From Roseibium sediminis (GTDB taxonomy: Bacteria > Pseudomonadota > Alphaproteobacteria > Rhizobiales > Stappiaceae), in the NCBI RefSeq assembly GCF_008711325.1, contig NZ_VXDB01000022.1, positions 1 through 64,000 of the forward strand: 64,000 nt of DNA, read 5' to 3'. The translations under genes were made by a program, and so were the position numbers. Below are positions 17,515 through 26,092 of this stretch, piece after piece. A model generated the notes under the pieces. It had not been told where the DNA came from, made no database searches, and saw nothing but the letters and a program-made list of their open reading frames with translations. The stretch's first letter is position 1. Each line of letters opens with the position of its first letter.

Positions 17515-18708
17515 ATGCCCAAGCCGCTCTCCGGAATCCGTGTTCTTGACCTGACCAATGTTTTGGCCGGACCCTTTGCTTGCCATCAGCTCGTCCATAT
17601 GGGTGCTGAGGTCATCAAGGTGGAAGCCGTTGGTCGTGGCGATCTGGCGCGACAGCTTGGTGCCGATCCTGATCTCAATAAGAGGAACATGGGCGTTTCC
17701 TTTCTGGCGCAGAACGCCGGCAAGAAGTCTGTCACCGTCAATCTGAAGAACCCGGATGGCAAGGCGCTGTTTGAAAAGCTGGTCGCGACAGCCGATGTTC
17801 TGGTCGAGAATTTCCGACCCGGCGTCATGGATCGGCTGGGTGTTGGTTATGAGGCCCTCGGAAAAATCAGACCGGACCTGATCTACTGCGCGATTTCAGG
17901 CTTTGGGCAGGACGGTCCGTGGGTCCACCGGCCAGCCTATGACCAGATCATTCAGGGCGCATCTGGCGTCATGTCGATTACGGGTGACCGGGACAGCGCG
18001 CCCTTGCGCGTTGGGTATCCGATTGCCGACACGGTTGGCGGCATGACGGCCGCCTTTGCCATTGCCGCGCAGCTGAATGCGCGTCCGCGGGGCGCCTTTC
18101 TGGATGTCTCGATGCTGGAATCGGTTCTGGCGACCATGGGCTGGGTTGTCTCCAATCACCTGATTGCAGGTGTTGAACCAAGCGCACATGGGAACGAGAA
18201 CCCGACCTCGGCTCCGTCCGGCACTTTCCAGACAGCAGATGGTTTGATCAACATTGCGGCCAACAAGGATGAACAGTGGGTTCTCCTGACCGATCATCTT
18301 GGTCTATCCGCCTTGCGCCAACGGGCGGACTTCAAGACGCGGGAAGATCGGAAAGCCAATCGCCTTGCCCTGAAGGGCGAGCTTGAAACCGCGCTCAAGG
18401 CCAAGCCCGCACGTGACTGGGAAAAGGAGCTCAACCGGATCGGCGTCCCCTCTGGCGCTGTGCTCACGGTACCGGAAGTTCTCTCCACTCCGCAGGTGGC
18501 GGATCGCGGGTTCCTCGCGCATTTTGATAATGTTCCGGGCGTCGGGCGAGACATTGATGTCGTGACGACCGGCTTCAAGGTGGATGGCAAGGCTCCAAAT
18601 GTCGAGAACCCGCCCCCACAGCTTGGCGAGCACAATGATAAGATCTGGTCGGACCTTGGAATCGATTCCGACGCGCTTCGGAAACTGAAGGAAGACGGTG
18701 CAATATGA
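17515..18708 (+). CDS. CaiB/BaiF family III CoA-transferase
   Basis: A 397-residue class III CoA-transferase (formyl-CoA/carnitine-CoA transferase family), which moves CoA between acids. Seen: N-terminal LSGIRVLDLTNVLAGPF, GAEVIKVE, NLKNPDGKALFEKL, VLVENFRPGVMDRLG and the catalytic Asp in RPAYDQIIQG. It is a soluble cytoplasmic enzyme. It overlaps the following citryl-CoA lyase-like gene by 4 nt (ATGA), so the two products very likely act in series: CoA activation of an acid, then C-C cleavage of the CoA ester (inference). The exact substrates are not readable. Confidence 0.9.
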   Translation: MPKPLSGIRVLDLTNVLAGPFACHQLVHMGAEVIKVEAVGRGDLARQLGADPDLNKRNMGVSFLAQNAGKKSVTVNLKNPDGKALFEKLVATADVLVENFRPGVMDRLGVGYEALGKIRPDLIYCAISGFGQDGPWVHRPAYDQIIQGASGVMSITGDRDSAPLRVGYPIADTVGGMTAAFAIAAQLNARPRGAFLDVSMLESVLATMGWVVSNHLIAGVEPSAHGNENPTSAPSGTFQTADGLINIAANKDEQWVLLTDHLGLSALRQRADFKTREDRKANRLALKGELETALKAKPARDWEKELNRIGVPSGAVLTVPEVLSTPQVADRGFLAHFDNVPGVGRDIDVVTTGFKVDGKAPNVENPPPQLGEHNDKIWSDLGIDSDALRKLKEDGAI

Positions 18709-19526
18709 GCGGCGAGAAGAACGACGTCTCCGACTGGTGGTCGACCTCGATCATCGACATGGCGCCCGGACAGATCCGCTTTCGCGGCATGCCGATCGAA
18801 CAGCTGATCGGCTCGGTTTCGTTTCCCCAGATGATCTGGCTGATGACACGCGGCAGTTTGCCGAGCGAACCGGAAGCAAGATTGCTGGAAGCCGCTCTGG
18901 TGGCAGCCGTGGATCACGGTCCACAGGCTCCGTCCATCGCTGCGGCCCGCATGGCGGTCACGTGCGGACTTGGCCTCAATGGCGCAATGGCCTCTGCGGT
19001 CAACATGCTTGATGATGTTCACGGGGGAGCGGGAGAACAGGCCGTCGAGCTCTACCACATGATCATTGATGCCTGCGAGGACGGTGCGCCCCTTGAGGAG
19101 GCAACTCCGCGCATGATCGATCTTTGGCAGAACGAGCGGAGCAAGTTTGTTCCCGGATTTGGCCACCGGTTTCACAAACCGGAGGATCCCAGAGCCCCAC
19201 GCCTTCTTCGGCTGGTTGATGAGGCGGCGAGCGAGGGAATCGTTTCAGGGCAATTTGCCGATATTGGCCGCGCCATTCAAAAGACCCTCAACACGCGCAA
19301 GGGCAAACCGGTGCCGATGAATATAGATGGCGCAACGGCTGTCATCTATGCGGAACTGGGTTTTGCGCCGCCCCTTGCACGCGGCCTATTTTGTCTGTCC
19401 CGCTCGGTCGGTGTCATCGCCCACGCGTGGGAACAGATGAACCAGGGCGGGCGCAACAAGGGGCCTACCCCGCCCGCCTATCGCTGGACCTATACCGGAC
19501 CGAACCCGATTGACGATGACGCGTAA
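18705..19526 (+). CDS. Citryl-CoA lyase / short citrate synthase-family protein
   Basis: A 273-residue protein of the citrate synthase superfamily, much shorter than true citrate synthase (about 430) and close to the size of the citryl-CoA lyase domain of ATP-citrate lyase. Catalytic residues appear in AAVDHGPQAPS (His), DDVHGGAGEQAVELY (His), FGHRFHKPEDPRA and NIDGATAVIYAELGF (Asp). It probably cleaves or forms a citryl-CoA-like ester (acetyl-CoA plus oxaloacetate or an analogue). Translational coupling with a CoA-transferase supports a cleavage direction that needs no ATP. Annotation as plain citrate synthase would be less accurate. Confidence 0.82.
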   Translation: MSGEKNDVSDWWSTSIIDMAPGQIRFRGMPIEQLIGSVSFPQMIWLMTRGSLPSEPEARLLEAALVAAVDHGPQAPSIAAARMAVTCGLGLNGAMASAVNMLDDVHGGAGEQAVELYHMIIDACEDGAPLEEATPRMIDLWQNERSKFVPGFGHRFHKPEDPRAPRLLRLVDEAASEGIVSGQFADIGRAIQKTLNTRKGKPVPMNIDGATAVIYAELGFAPPLARGLFCLSRSVGVIAHAWEQMNQGGRNKGPTPPAYRWTYTGPNPIDDDA

Positions 19527-19534
19527 AAGGGCCG

Positions 19535-20554
19535 CTACTCCTGCAGGATGGCGCTTTCCCATTCGTTGACGAAACTGCGGTTCTTGAACTTGTCCAGATA
19601 GACCAGCAGTCCCGGCCCGAGACGAATGCGGCGCAGACTGTTCTCGTCCACCTGATCGTCCGCACTGCCAAGCTGGAGCAATGACGGCCCGGCCTCATTT
19701 GTGCGCTCGATGAGATGATCGATGAACCTGCCTGCAAGATCCGTCCGCTTGGCGGTTACCGGGATGAGTGCCGTGCGCAGCATGACGGTCGTGAAATCGG
19801 ACGGCAGGACAATCGTGAAGGCGGTCTTGTCCGCCCTGTTCATCGCGTAGCTGCCAAGCACATTGTAGGCGATGGCCAGCTCTCCGGTCACAACCGCATC
19901 AATCATGGTTGCCGATGATGTATAGAGCCGCACATTCAACAGCCCCATGACCTCCGACAGGCGCCAGTATGTTTCCGATGTTCTGGCGTCCTGCGTTGCA
20001 AAGAGATATCCCAGACCTGACTGACGGACATCGTAGGTCCCCACCTTTCCATCAAAAAGCTCCGGATACTGACGCAGAACGGACAAAAGCTCCTGCCGGG
20101 TTCGCGGCAACTCCAGCCCCTCGAAAGCCTTGTTGGAGAGCACCATTGCGGCAGGTTCCTGGGTGAAGGCGAAGATCTGGTCGCCCCAATTCGCCCAATC
20201 GGGCAGGCTTTGCGTGGCCTGCGATGTGTAACTCAGCGCCAACCCGTCATTTGCCAGTTTGGTCTGCAGGTCCATCGCACTGGAAATGACCAGATCGTAG
20301 GACTGGGATTCATCGAAGACCGCTTTCATGACCTCCGACGAGGAGGCCACCGTGTATTCGACTGCAACATCGGGATATTTTGACAGAAATGGCAGAAGCA
20401 TCGGCCGAATAAACGCAAGATCGGCGGTCGACAGAACCCTCAATACGTTCGTCGTTTCACCGGGCCCAAACCGCGACTGCTCCTCGATTTCGAACCCTTT
20501 GGCGACAGGAACGAGCACAAGGCTCAGCAAGAGGGAAAGGATAAGGTGACGCAC
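19535..20554 (-). CDS. Periplasmic solute-binding protein coupled to TctE
   Basis: A 339-residue protein with a signal peptide (MRHLILSLLLSLVLVPVAKG) and the fold of iron/thiamine-type extracellular binding proteins (LRVLSTADLAFIRPMLLPFL at the start, SYDLVISSAMDLQ, GELAIAYNVLGSYAM). No ABC permease or ATPase is beside it. It starts with GTG inside the 3' end of the sensor kinase gene (31-nt overlap) behind a GGAGG site. The best reading is an accessory sensor that presents ligand to the TctE kinase rather than a transport component; this is inference from context. Confidence 0.75.
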   Translation of the reverse strand: MRHLILSLLLSLVLVPVAKGFEIEEQSRFGPGETTNVLRVLSTADLAFIRPMLLPFLSKYPDVAVEYTVASSSEVMKAVFDESQSYDLVISSAMDLQTKLANDGLALSYTSQATQSLPDWANWGDQIFAFTQEPAAMVLSNKAFEGLELPRTRQELLSVLRQYPELFDGKVGTYDVRQSGLGYLFATQDARTSETYWRLSEVMGLLNVRLYTSSATMIDAVVTGELAIAYNVLGSYAMNRADKTAFTIVLPSDFTTVMLRTALIPVTAKRTDLAGRFIDHLIERTNEAGPSLLQLGSADDQVDENSLRRIRLGPGLLVYLDKFKNRSFVNEWESAILQE

Positions 20555-21903
20555 GCCCCGCCTCCGGTCTTGTTTGAATAGTCGAGCGTTCCGCCATGGG
20601 CGCGGACAACCTGATCGACGATGGTCAATCCGAGGCCGGACCCGACAATGCCGGCGACATTTTCGCCGCGCGCATACCGCTTGAGAAGGTTCTGCTCCGG
20701 ATCATCGGGAAAGCCGGGGCCGTTGTCCTCAACAACCAGCTGGACGTGCTCCCCCTGCCGCAAGACGGAAACGTCAACACGCCCCTCCTGCCCGCAGTAT
20801 TTAATGGCGTTGTCGATCACGTTGCGAACAGCGTTCTGGATGAGAATGCCGTCTCCAGCGATCTGCGACGGCTCCAGCGCCCCTACCTTGAGCTCGACAT
20901 CCCTCAGTTCCGACAGCGGCTTCAGGCTCTCTACCAGATCGATCACGAGGGCTGGCAAATCTATGTCCTTCGGCTCCAGATGATCTGCACGGAAAGTCAC
21001 CATGGCATGATCGAGCAGCTGCCCTGCCGACCGGGAGCTTTCATCAATGGCGCGGATCATCTCCCGCACCGTCTGTCGGTTTTCCGGCTTTTCGACCCGC
21101 CGAAGGGTTGTTTCTGCCCGCGTGCGAACAACTGCGAGCGGTGTGCGAACCCGGTGAGCCGCCTCGGCAATGAACTCTTCCGATTCTGCCAGCGAATGTT
21201 TGAGACGTTGCATGAAACTGTTCAGCGACGAGACCAATGGTGCCATTTCGGCGGGCACCGGGGCTTCCACTGGCCGCAGATCCCCGGGCCCGCGCCGCGA
21301 TACCGATGCCGCCAACCGATGCATCGGGCGCGTCGCACTGCGGGCAGCCACAGCGGCAAGAAGCGCGGTCAACAGGAAGAAGCTGAAACCGATCATCAGG
21401 GACATCAGCGAAAAGCGCGCAAGCTTCTTGCGTTGCCCATCCATCGTCTGCGCAACAGTCACGTCCAGAGTTCCCGATTTTGCTCCAAGGAAAATCGGTC
21501 GCTGCAGCGAGGCCGTGCGAATTTCCTCGCCGCGAAAATCCATGGACCCAAAGGTTCTCGGGGATCGCCCGTTTGACCGGATCGGGGTCAGGTCCTCATA
21601 ACCGGAGAGAAATTCGTCGTTCAGGCGAATGGCATAGTAGACCCGCTCATCCGATACGTCTCCCAACATGGAGAATGCGGAATATGGCAAGTCGATCATG
21701 ATCTCCCCGTCGATAACCGCTGCGTTGTCGAGAATCGCCGTCGCCGAGGCTGCCAGAATATTATCCTGGCTCTCCTGCGCGATCTGGCGCGCAACCGACT
21801 GCACAACGAAATACAGCAGCACCGCGAGCAAGGCCGCGCCAATCAGCAGCATGGTGATGAGATGCCGACGGATCGATCCCTTGATGTGAACCTGTGGTGC
21901 CAT
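20524..21903 (-). CDS. tctE: Sensor histidine kinase (TctE-like)
   Basis: A 459-residue membrane kinase: TM1 about 15-38, a periplasmic sensor domain (about 40-155, similar to the TctE N-terminal domain, SAFSMLGDVSDERVYYAIR), TM2 about 165-188, HAMP, the phospho-acceptor His in EEFIAEAAHRVRTPL, N box RNVIDNAIKY, and G boxes DNGPGFPDD and GSGLGLTIV. It follows tctD with a one-base overlap (TGATG). By position beside tctCBA it most likely senses a tricarboxylate or similar acid. Confidence 0.9.
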   Translation of the reverse strand: MAPQVHIKGSIRRHLITMLLIGAALLAVLLYFVVQSVARQIAQESQDNILAASATAILDNAAVIDGEIMIDLPYSAFSMLGDVSDERVYYAIRLNDEFLSGYEDLTPIRSNGRSPRTFGSMDFRGEEIRTASLQRPIFLGAKSGTLDVTVAQTMDGQRKKLARFSLMSLMIGFSFFLLTALLAAVAARSATRPMHRLAASVSRRGPGDLRPVEAPVPAEMAPLVSSLNSFMQRLKHSLAESEEFIAEAAHRVRTPLAVVRTRAETTLRRVEKPENRQTVREMIRAIDESSRSAGQLLDHAMVTFRADHLEPKDIDLPALVIDLVESLKPLSELRDVELKVGALEPSQIAGDGILIQNAVRNVIDNAIKYCGQEGRVDVSVLRQGEHVQLVVEDNGPGFPDDPEQNLLKRYARGENVAGIVGSGLGLTIVDQVVRAHGGTLDYSNKTGGGACVTLSFPSC

Positions 21904-22565
21904 CAGACTTCCAGCTTGTAGCCGAGCCCGCGCACGGTCACGATATTGGCCGAGGATCGAGTCAGATGTTTACGCAGTCGGCCCACATAAACCTCGATCG
22001 CATTTTCCGAAACATCCTCGTCATACGAGAATAGACGATCAACGAGCTTGGATTTGGAAAAGATCTGACCGGGTGAATTCACAAAGATTTCGAACAGTCT
22101 CAGTTCCCGGTTTCTGAGCTGTATGTCATCGCCGCCGACATGCAAGGTTCCGGCAAGCGTATCGAAGGTCAAATCCCCACGTGTCACGCGATTTCCTGCC
22201 ACACCGCCCCTTCGGCGCAGCACGGCGCGACACCTGGCCTCGAACTCCGCAAAGTCGAAGGGCTTCACGATATAGTCGTCCGCGCCAAGATCGAGCACGC
22301 CGACACGGTCCGAAACCTCGGATCGGGCGGTGAGAACGATAACCGGCGTTGCATTTTCGCGTGCCCGGTGTTCCGCCAGGAACGTCCTCCCGTCTCCGTC
22401 CGGCAGCATGATATCCAGCAGGATGAGGTCATAGTCTGCGGTCGCACAATGGTCACGCGCGTCCGCCAGACTCTCGGCCTGGTCGACCACGTGGCCATCG
22501 AGGCTAAGACGCTCGACAATGGCGCGCCCCAGTTCGACGTTGTCCTCTATCAGCAAAAAACGCAT
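21903..22565 (-). CDS. tctD: OmpR-family response regulator (TctD-like)
   Basis: A 220-residue regulator: receiver domain (1-115) with the phospho-acceptor Asp in YDLILLDIMLPDGDG and the Lys of DDYIVKPFDFAEFEARCRAV, then a winged-helix OmpR/PhoB DNA-binding domain (about 125-220, ending IVTVRGLGYKLEV). It is divergent from tctC across 96 bp; a direct repeat GTGTCAG-N4-GTGTCAG there fits its expected tandem binding site. Confidence 0.92.
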   Translation of the reverse strand: MRFLLIEDNVELGRAIVERLSLDGHVVDQAESLADARDHCATADYDLILLDIMLPDGDGRTFLAEHRARENATPVIVLTARSEVSDRVGVLDLGADDYIVKPFDFAEFEARCRAVLRRRGGVAGNRVTRGDLTFDTLAGTLHVGGDDIQLRNRELRLFEIFVNSPGQIFSKSKLVDRLFSYDEDVSENAIEVYVGRLRKHLTRSSANIVTVRGLGYKLEV

Positions 22566-22577
22566 TTATGTGCGCCC

Positions 22578-22595
22578 GTGTCAGGTTTGTGTCAG
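22578..22595 (+). promoter_or_regulatory. Direct repeat GTGTCAG-N4-GTGTCAG (candidate TctD site)
   Basis: Two identical 7-mers begin at 22578 and 22589, exactly 11 bp apart, the one-turn spacing of OmpR/PhoB-family half-sites. They lie between the divergent tctD and tctC genes. Confidence 0.55.
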
Positions 22596-22621
22596 CTTAC
22601 TGGTTCAGGTTCGCTATTCTT

Positions 22622-22635
22622 GGTTGGTTCCAACC
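22622..22635. promoter_or_regulatory. 14-bp inverted repeat upstream of tctC
   Basis: GGTTGG-TT-CCAACC is a perfect dyad 26 bp before the tctC start and just upstream of its ribosome site. It could be an operator for a second regulator; the 2-nt centre is too short for an RNA hairpin loop without opening the closing pair. Confidence 0.35.
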
Positions 22636-22661
22636 ACCCCTGTCAATTGGGAGGAAAAAAG

Positions 22662-23645
22662 ATGCCCTTGAACCTGGGTCGCCGTACCTTCATCGCTGCA
22701 GCTGCAGCACTTACTCTCGCCTACCCGACTTTTGTGTCCGCTGCGGACAAGGTCGTGGACGAAATCCACTTCATCATTCCCGGCGGTGCCGGTGGTGGTT
22801 GGGACGGAACCGCTCGCGGAACCGGTGAAGCCCTCACCAAGGCTGGACTCGTTGGAACTGCTTCCTACGAAAACATGTCCGGCGGCGGCGGCGGCAAGGC
22901 CATTGCCTACATGATCGAGAACGCCCAGAGCCTCGACAACACGTTGATGGTGAACTCCACCCCGATCATCATCCGCTCGCTGACCGGTGTTTTCCCGCAG
23001 AGCTTCCGTGACCTGACACTCATTGCAGGTACGATCGGCGACTATGCTGCTATCGTGGTTGGCAAGGACAGCCCGATCAACAACATGACCGACCTGGTCG
23101 CTGCCTACAAGGCCGACCCGTCCAAGGTCGCCATTGGCGGCGGCTCTGTTCCGGGCGGCATGGACCATCTGGTTGCAGCCATGGCCATGGAAGCTGCCGG
23201 CGAAGATCCGACCGCCTTCAAGTACATTCCGTATGATGCTGGCGGAAAGGCCATGGCCGGTCTGCTTTCCGGCGAAATCGCGGCTCTCTCCACCGGCTTC
23301 TCCGAAGCAATCGACCTTGCCAATGCGGGTGAAGTCAAGATCATCGGCGTCACCTCTGGTGACCGCGTTCCGGCTTATCCGGATGCACCGACCATGAAGG
23401 AACAGGGCCTCAACACCGAGTTCGTGAACTGGCGTGGTTTCTTCGGCGCACCGGGTCTCTCCGCCGACAAGGTGTCTGCCTATCAGGATGCCATTGCGAA
23501 AATGTACGACACTCCCGAGTGGGAAGAAGTTCGCGCACGTAACGGCTGGGTGAACATCCACAAGTCCGGCGACGACTTCAAGAACTACCTTGAAGCCCAG
23601 GAAAAGCAGGTTGGCGACCTGATGAAGAAGCTCGGCTTCCTCTAA
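22662..23645 (+). CDS. tctC: Tripartite tricarboxylate transporter binding protein TctC
   Basis: A 327-residue periplasmic receptor for a tricarboxylate (citrate-like) carrier. The signal peptide MPLNLGRRTFIAAAAALTLA has a twin-arginine look (GRRTFI) followed by cleavage near SAADK. The mature part carries the TTT receptor features IHFIIPGGAGGGWDGTARGT and GYxxxGG-like FKYIPYDAGGKAMAGLL. The ATG at 22662 is chosen for GGGAGGAAAA upstream; upstream in-frame codons would spoil the signal peptide. First gene of tctCBA; a hairpin after it should favour its high expression. Confidence 0.93.
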   Translation: MPLNLGRRTFIAAAAALTLAYPTFVSAADKVVDEIHFIIPGGAGGGWDGTARGTGEALTKAGLVGTASYENMSGGGGGKAIAYMIENAQSLDNTLMVNSTPIIIRSLTGVFPQSFRDLTLIAGTIGDYAAIVVGKDSPINNMTDLVAAYKADPSKVAIGGGSVPGGMDHLVAAMAMEAAGEDPTAFKYIPYDAGGKAMAGLLSGEIAALSTGFSEAIDLANAGEVKIIGVTSGDRVPAYPDAPTMKEQGLNTEFVNWRGFFGAPGLSADKVSAYQDAIAKMYDTPEWEEVRARNGWVNIHKSGDDFKNYLEAQEKQVGDLMKKLGFL

Positions 23646-23664
23646 GCCATACGAACCTATCGGA

Positions 23665-23690
23665 CGCGCCCGCATAGTCGGGCGCGTTTT
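23665..23690 (+). terminator. Intercistronic hairpin between tctC and tctB
   Basis: A perfect 8-bp G/C stem (CGCGCCCG/CGGGCGCG) with a CATAGT loop and TTTT behind it. It probably terminates part of the transcripts, giving more receptor than membrane subunits, as is common after binding-protein genes. Confidence 0.7.
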
Positions 23691-23733
23691 GCCATCCGAA
23701 TATGCAAATCGATAACCGCCAGGAGGGGGAGCT

Positions 23734-24228
23734 ATGGCGCTTGATCGCTGGATCGCGTTGATTATCCTCATAATCTGCGCAGCCTATGGCTACACAGCCT
23801 TTTTCACCATGGATGGCGGACTGCCCCCATTCATGCAGCGCAATCCGATATGGCCGTCGACTTTCCCGAAAGTCATAGCCGCCCTTGCCATCATTGCCTC
23901 GGTCATCATCCTGTTTCGCCTTGAAAAGGGCACGGGAGAGGAGAAGGCACCCGAAATCAACTACCGCCGCCTGACCGACTACAAGCTGGGCCAAGCCCTG
24001 TTTCTGCTCGGCCTGATGGTCGCCTATGCCCTTCTGTTGCGACCTGCCGGTTTTCTCTTGTCGACGTCGGTCTTCCTTCTTGCCGGGTTCTATACGCTCG
24101 GTGAGCGGAAATACCATGTCATGATCCCGGTCGCCCTGATCGCGACCGTCGGCATCTGGTACCTTGTCCAGGAAGTCCTCGGCATTTTCCTGAGCCCCTG
24201 GCCATCCTTCATGCTCGGAGGTGCGTGA
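23734..24228 (+). CDS. tctB: TctB small membrane subunit
   Basis: A 164-residue protein with four hydrophobic segments (about 5-27, 45-65, 82-110 and 125-150), the form of the TctB small subunit of the tripartite tricarboxylate transporter. Local features: MALDRWIALIILIICAAYGY at the start, then WPSTFPKVIAALAIIAS and LLRPAGFLLSTSVFLL. A strong AGGAGGGGG site precedes the ATG. The stop codon is 1 bp before the tctA start, so both membrane subunits are coupled. Confidence 0.9.
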   Translation: MALDRWIALIILIICAAYGYTAFFTMDGGLPPFMQRNPIWPSTFPKVIAALAIIASVIILFRLEKGTGEEKAPEINYRRLTDYKLGQALFLLGLMVAYALLLRPAGFLLSTSVFLLAGFYTLGERKYHVMIPVALIATVGIWYLVQEVLGIFLSPWPSFMLGGA

Positions 24229-24229
24229 C

Positions 24230-25744
24230 ATGCTTGAAGGTATTCTGCTTGGTCTTTCCAGCGCCTTTTCCGTCACCAACCTCCTGATGGTTGTCGGCGG
24301 ATGCCTCATCGGCACATTCATCGGCATGCTACCGGGGCTTGGGCCGATGTCGATCATCGCCATCATGATCCCCGTAGCCATCACCCTTGGTGACCCGTCA
24401 GCGGCGCTGATCCTGCTGGCTGGTGTCTATTACGGCGCGATCTTCGGCGGTTCGACGTCCTCCATCCTGATCAACGCCCCCGGCGTTGCTTCCACCGTTG
24501 CGACCTCGTTCGACGGTTATCCGCTCACACGACAGGGCAAGGCGGGCAAGGCATTGACCGTTGCCGCCATCGCAAGCTTTAGCGGCGGCACCATCGGCGC
24601 CGTGCTTTTGATGGTATTTGCACCGATGCTGGCAAGCGTCGCCCTGCTCTTCCACTCGGCGGAATATTTCGCCCTCATGGTGGTTGGTCTTTCCGCCATC
24701 GCCGCCTTTGCCGGAACCGGTCAGGTGGCAAAAGCCATGCTGATGACGCTGCTGGGTCTCGTCATGGCGACGGTGGGTGAAGGGGCGCTCTTCAATCAGC
24801 CACGCTTCACGATGGGCATTCTGGACCTTCAGTCCGGCTTCGGCTTCATCACCCTGGCCATGGCTATGTTCGCCCTGCCTGAAGCAATCTTCCTCATACT
24901 TGATCCTGCTCGCTCGAAGACCGGCACAAGCGGCGAAATCAAGGACCTGCGTATCACGCGTGAAGAGGCCAAGTCGATTGCTCCGGTAATCGGTCGCCAG
25001 TCGGTTCAGGGCTTCCTGATCGGCGTTCTGCCCGGCGCCGGCGCGACGATTGCAAGCTTCCTCGGCTATGCCGTTGAACGCAACATCGCGTCCAAGGAGG
25101 AACAGGAGCAATTCGGCAAGGGCTCTGTGAAGGGACTTGCTGCCCCAGAAGCTGCAAACAATGCAGCCTGCACAGGCTCATTTGTTCCGCTGCTGACCCT
25201 CGGGATTCCGGGCTCTGGCACCACGGCCATCCTTCTCGGTGCGCTCATTGCCCTCAACGTGACACCGGGTCCGCGCCTCATGGTCGATGCTCCGGAGATC
25301 TTCTGGGCGGTGATCATCTCCATGTATATCGGTAATGTGGTCCTGCTGATCCTGAACCTGCCGCTGATCCCCTATATCGCCAAGGTTCTGACGGTCCCGA
25401 GAACATATCTGATCCCGTTCATCCTCTTCTTCACGCTGATGGGTGCCTATATCGGGCAGAACAACTCCACGGAACTGCTGATCCTCGTTGGTTTCGGTAT
25501 CTGCGCAACGGTTCTCAGATTTGCAGACTATCCCCTCGCGCCACTTTTGATCGGGTTCATTCTCGGTCGGATGCTTGAGGACAACTTTGCCCGCTCCATG
25601 CAGCTTTATGACGGTATCGGCTTCATTCTCGAACGTCCGATGACCCTTGGTCTGCTGCTGCTGGCCGTTGTGCTGGTCGTTCTCCCGGCCTATCGGGCTC
25701 GGCGGGCACGTCTGAGAGCAGAAGGCGTGGCCGACGGAGACTGA
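24230..25744 (+). CDS. tctA: TctA large membrane subunit
   Basis: A 504-residue polytopic protein, the transport channel of the TctABC secondary tricarboxylate importer. Family stretches are present: GTFIGMLPGLGPMSIIAIMI, AGVYYGAIFGGSTSSILINA and GVASTVATSFDGYPL, and in the second half the related repeat FLIGVLPGAGATIASFLGYA, with PGIPGSGTTAILLG-like TLGIPGSGTTAILLGALIAL. The ATG at 24230 has GGAGGT 7 nt upstream; the GTG at 24221 would overlap that site. The GLPG/PGxG elements repeat in both halves, as usual. Confidence 0.93.
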   Translation: MLEGILLGLSSAFSVTNLLMVVGGCLIGTFIGMLPGLGPMSIIAIMIPVAITLGDPSAALILLAGVYYGAIFGGSTSSILINAPGVASTVATSFDGYPLTRQGKAGKALTVAAIASFSGGTIGAVLLMVFAPMLASVALLFHSAEYFALMVVGLSAIAAFAGTGQVAKAMLMTLLGLVMATVGEGALFNQPRFTMGILDLQSGFGFITLAMAMFALPEAIFLILDPARSKTGTSGEIKDLRITREEAKSIAPVIGRQSVQGFLIGVLPGAGATIASFLGYAVERNIASKEEQEQFGKGSVKGLAAPEAANNAACTGSFVPLLTLGIPGSGTTAILLGALIALNVTPGPRLMVDAPEIFWAVIISMYIGNVVLLILNLPLIPYIAKVLTVPRTYLIPFILFFTLMGAYIGQNNSTELLILVGFGICATVLRFADYPLAPLLIGFILGRMLEDNFARSMQLYDGIGFILERPMTLGLLLLAVVLVVLPAYRARRARLRAEGVADGD

Positions 25745-25778
25745 CCCTCTTTCAGCCGCTTCACGGTCAATCAAGACG

Positions 25779-25807
25779 GCGCATCCGGATCTCCGGGTGC
25801 GCTTTTT
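25779..25807 (+). terminator. Terminator of tctCBA
   Basis: The stem GCGCATCCGG ... CCGGGTGCGC with a short loop is followed by TTTTTT. Confidence 0.85.
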
Positions 25808-26092
25808 TCGTTCCGTCAGAAATGGCCGCCAAGCACATCTACGTCACTATTATTGACCCTTAAGACCTTGCTTCAATTTTTACTGACACATTTAACAATC
25901 AGACAATGACATTAAGCATGAAAGGACAATTATACGTGGAATTGTCCAAAAAATTACACGGACAGTAATAAATGTGGTGCAATAGTGGCGATACCGAGGC
26001 CACAAAGTGCATCCGGACATACGCCGTTAAGAGCGATTTCCGCGCCTTTTTAGCCCCGGGTTCTTGGTTGTATTGGCCTTGGGAGGCGTGAA
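25808..26092 (+). promoter_or_regulatory. AT-rich intergenic region with an operator-like dyad and promoter
   Basis: GGACAATT at 25924-25931 and AATTGTCC at 25940-25947 form a perfect 8-bp dyad. The second arm overlaps a possible -35 (TTGTCC, 25942-25947) that is 18 bp from TAATAA (25966-25971). Together these look like a repressible promoter for the 26093 gene, with a 5' leader of about 115 nt. No other gene is visible here. Confidence 0.4.
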
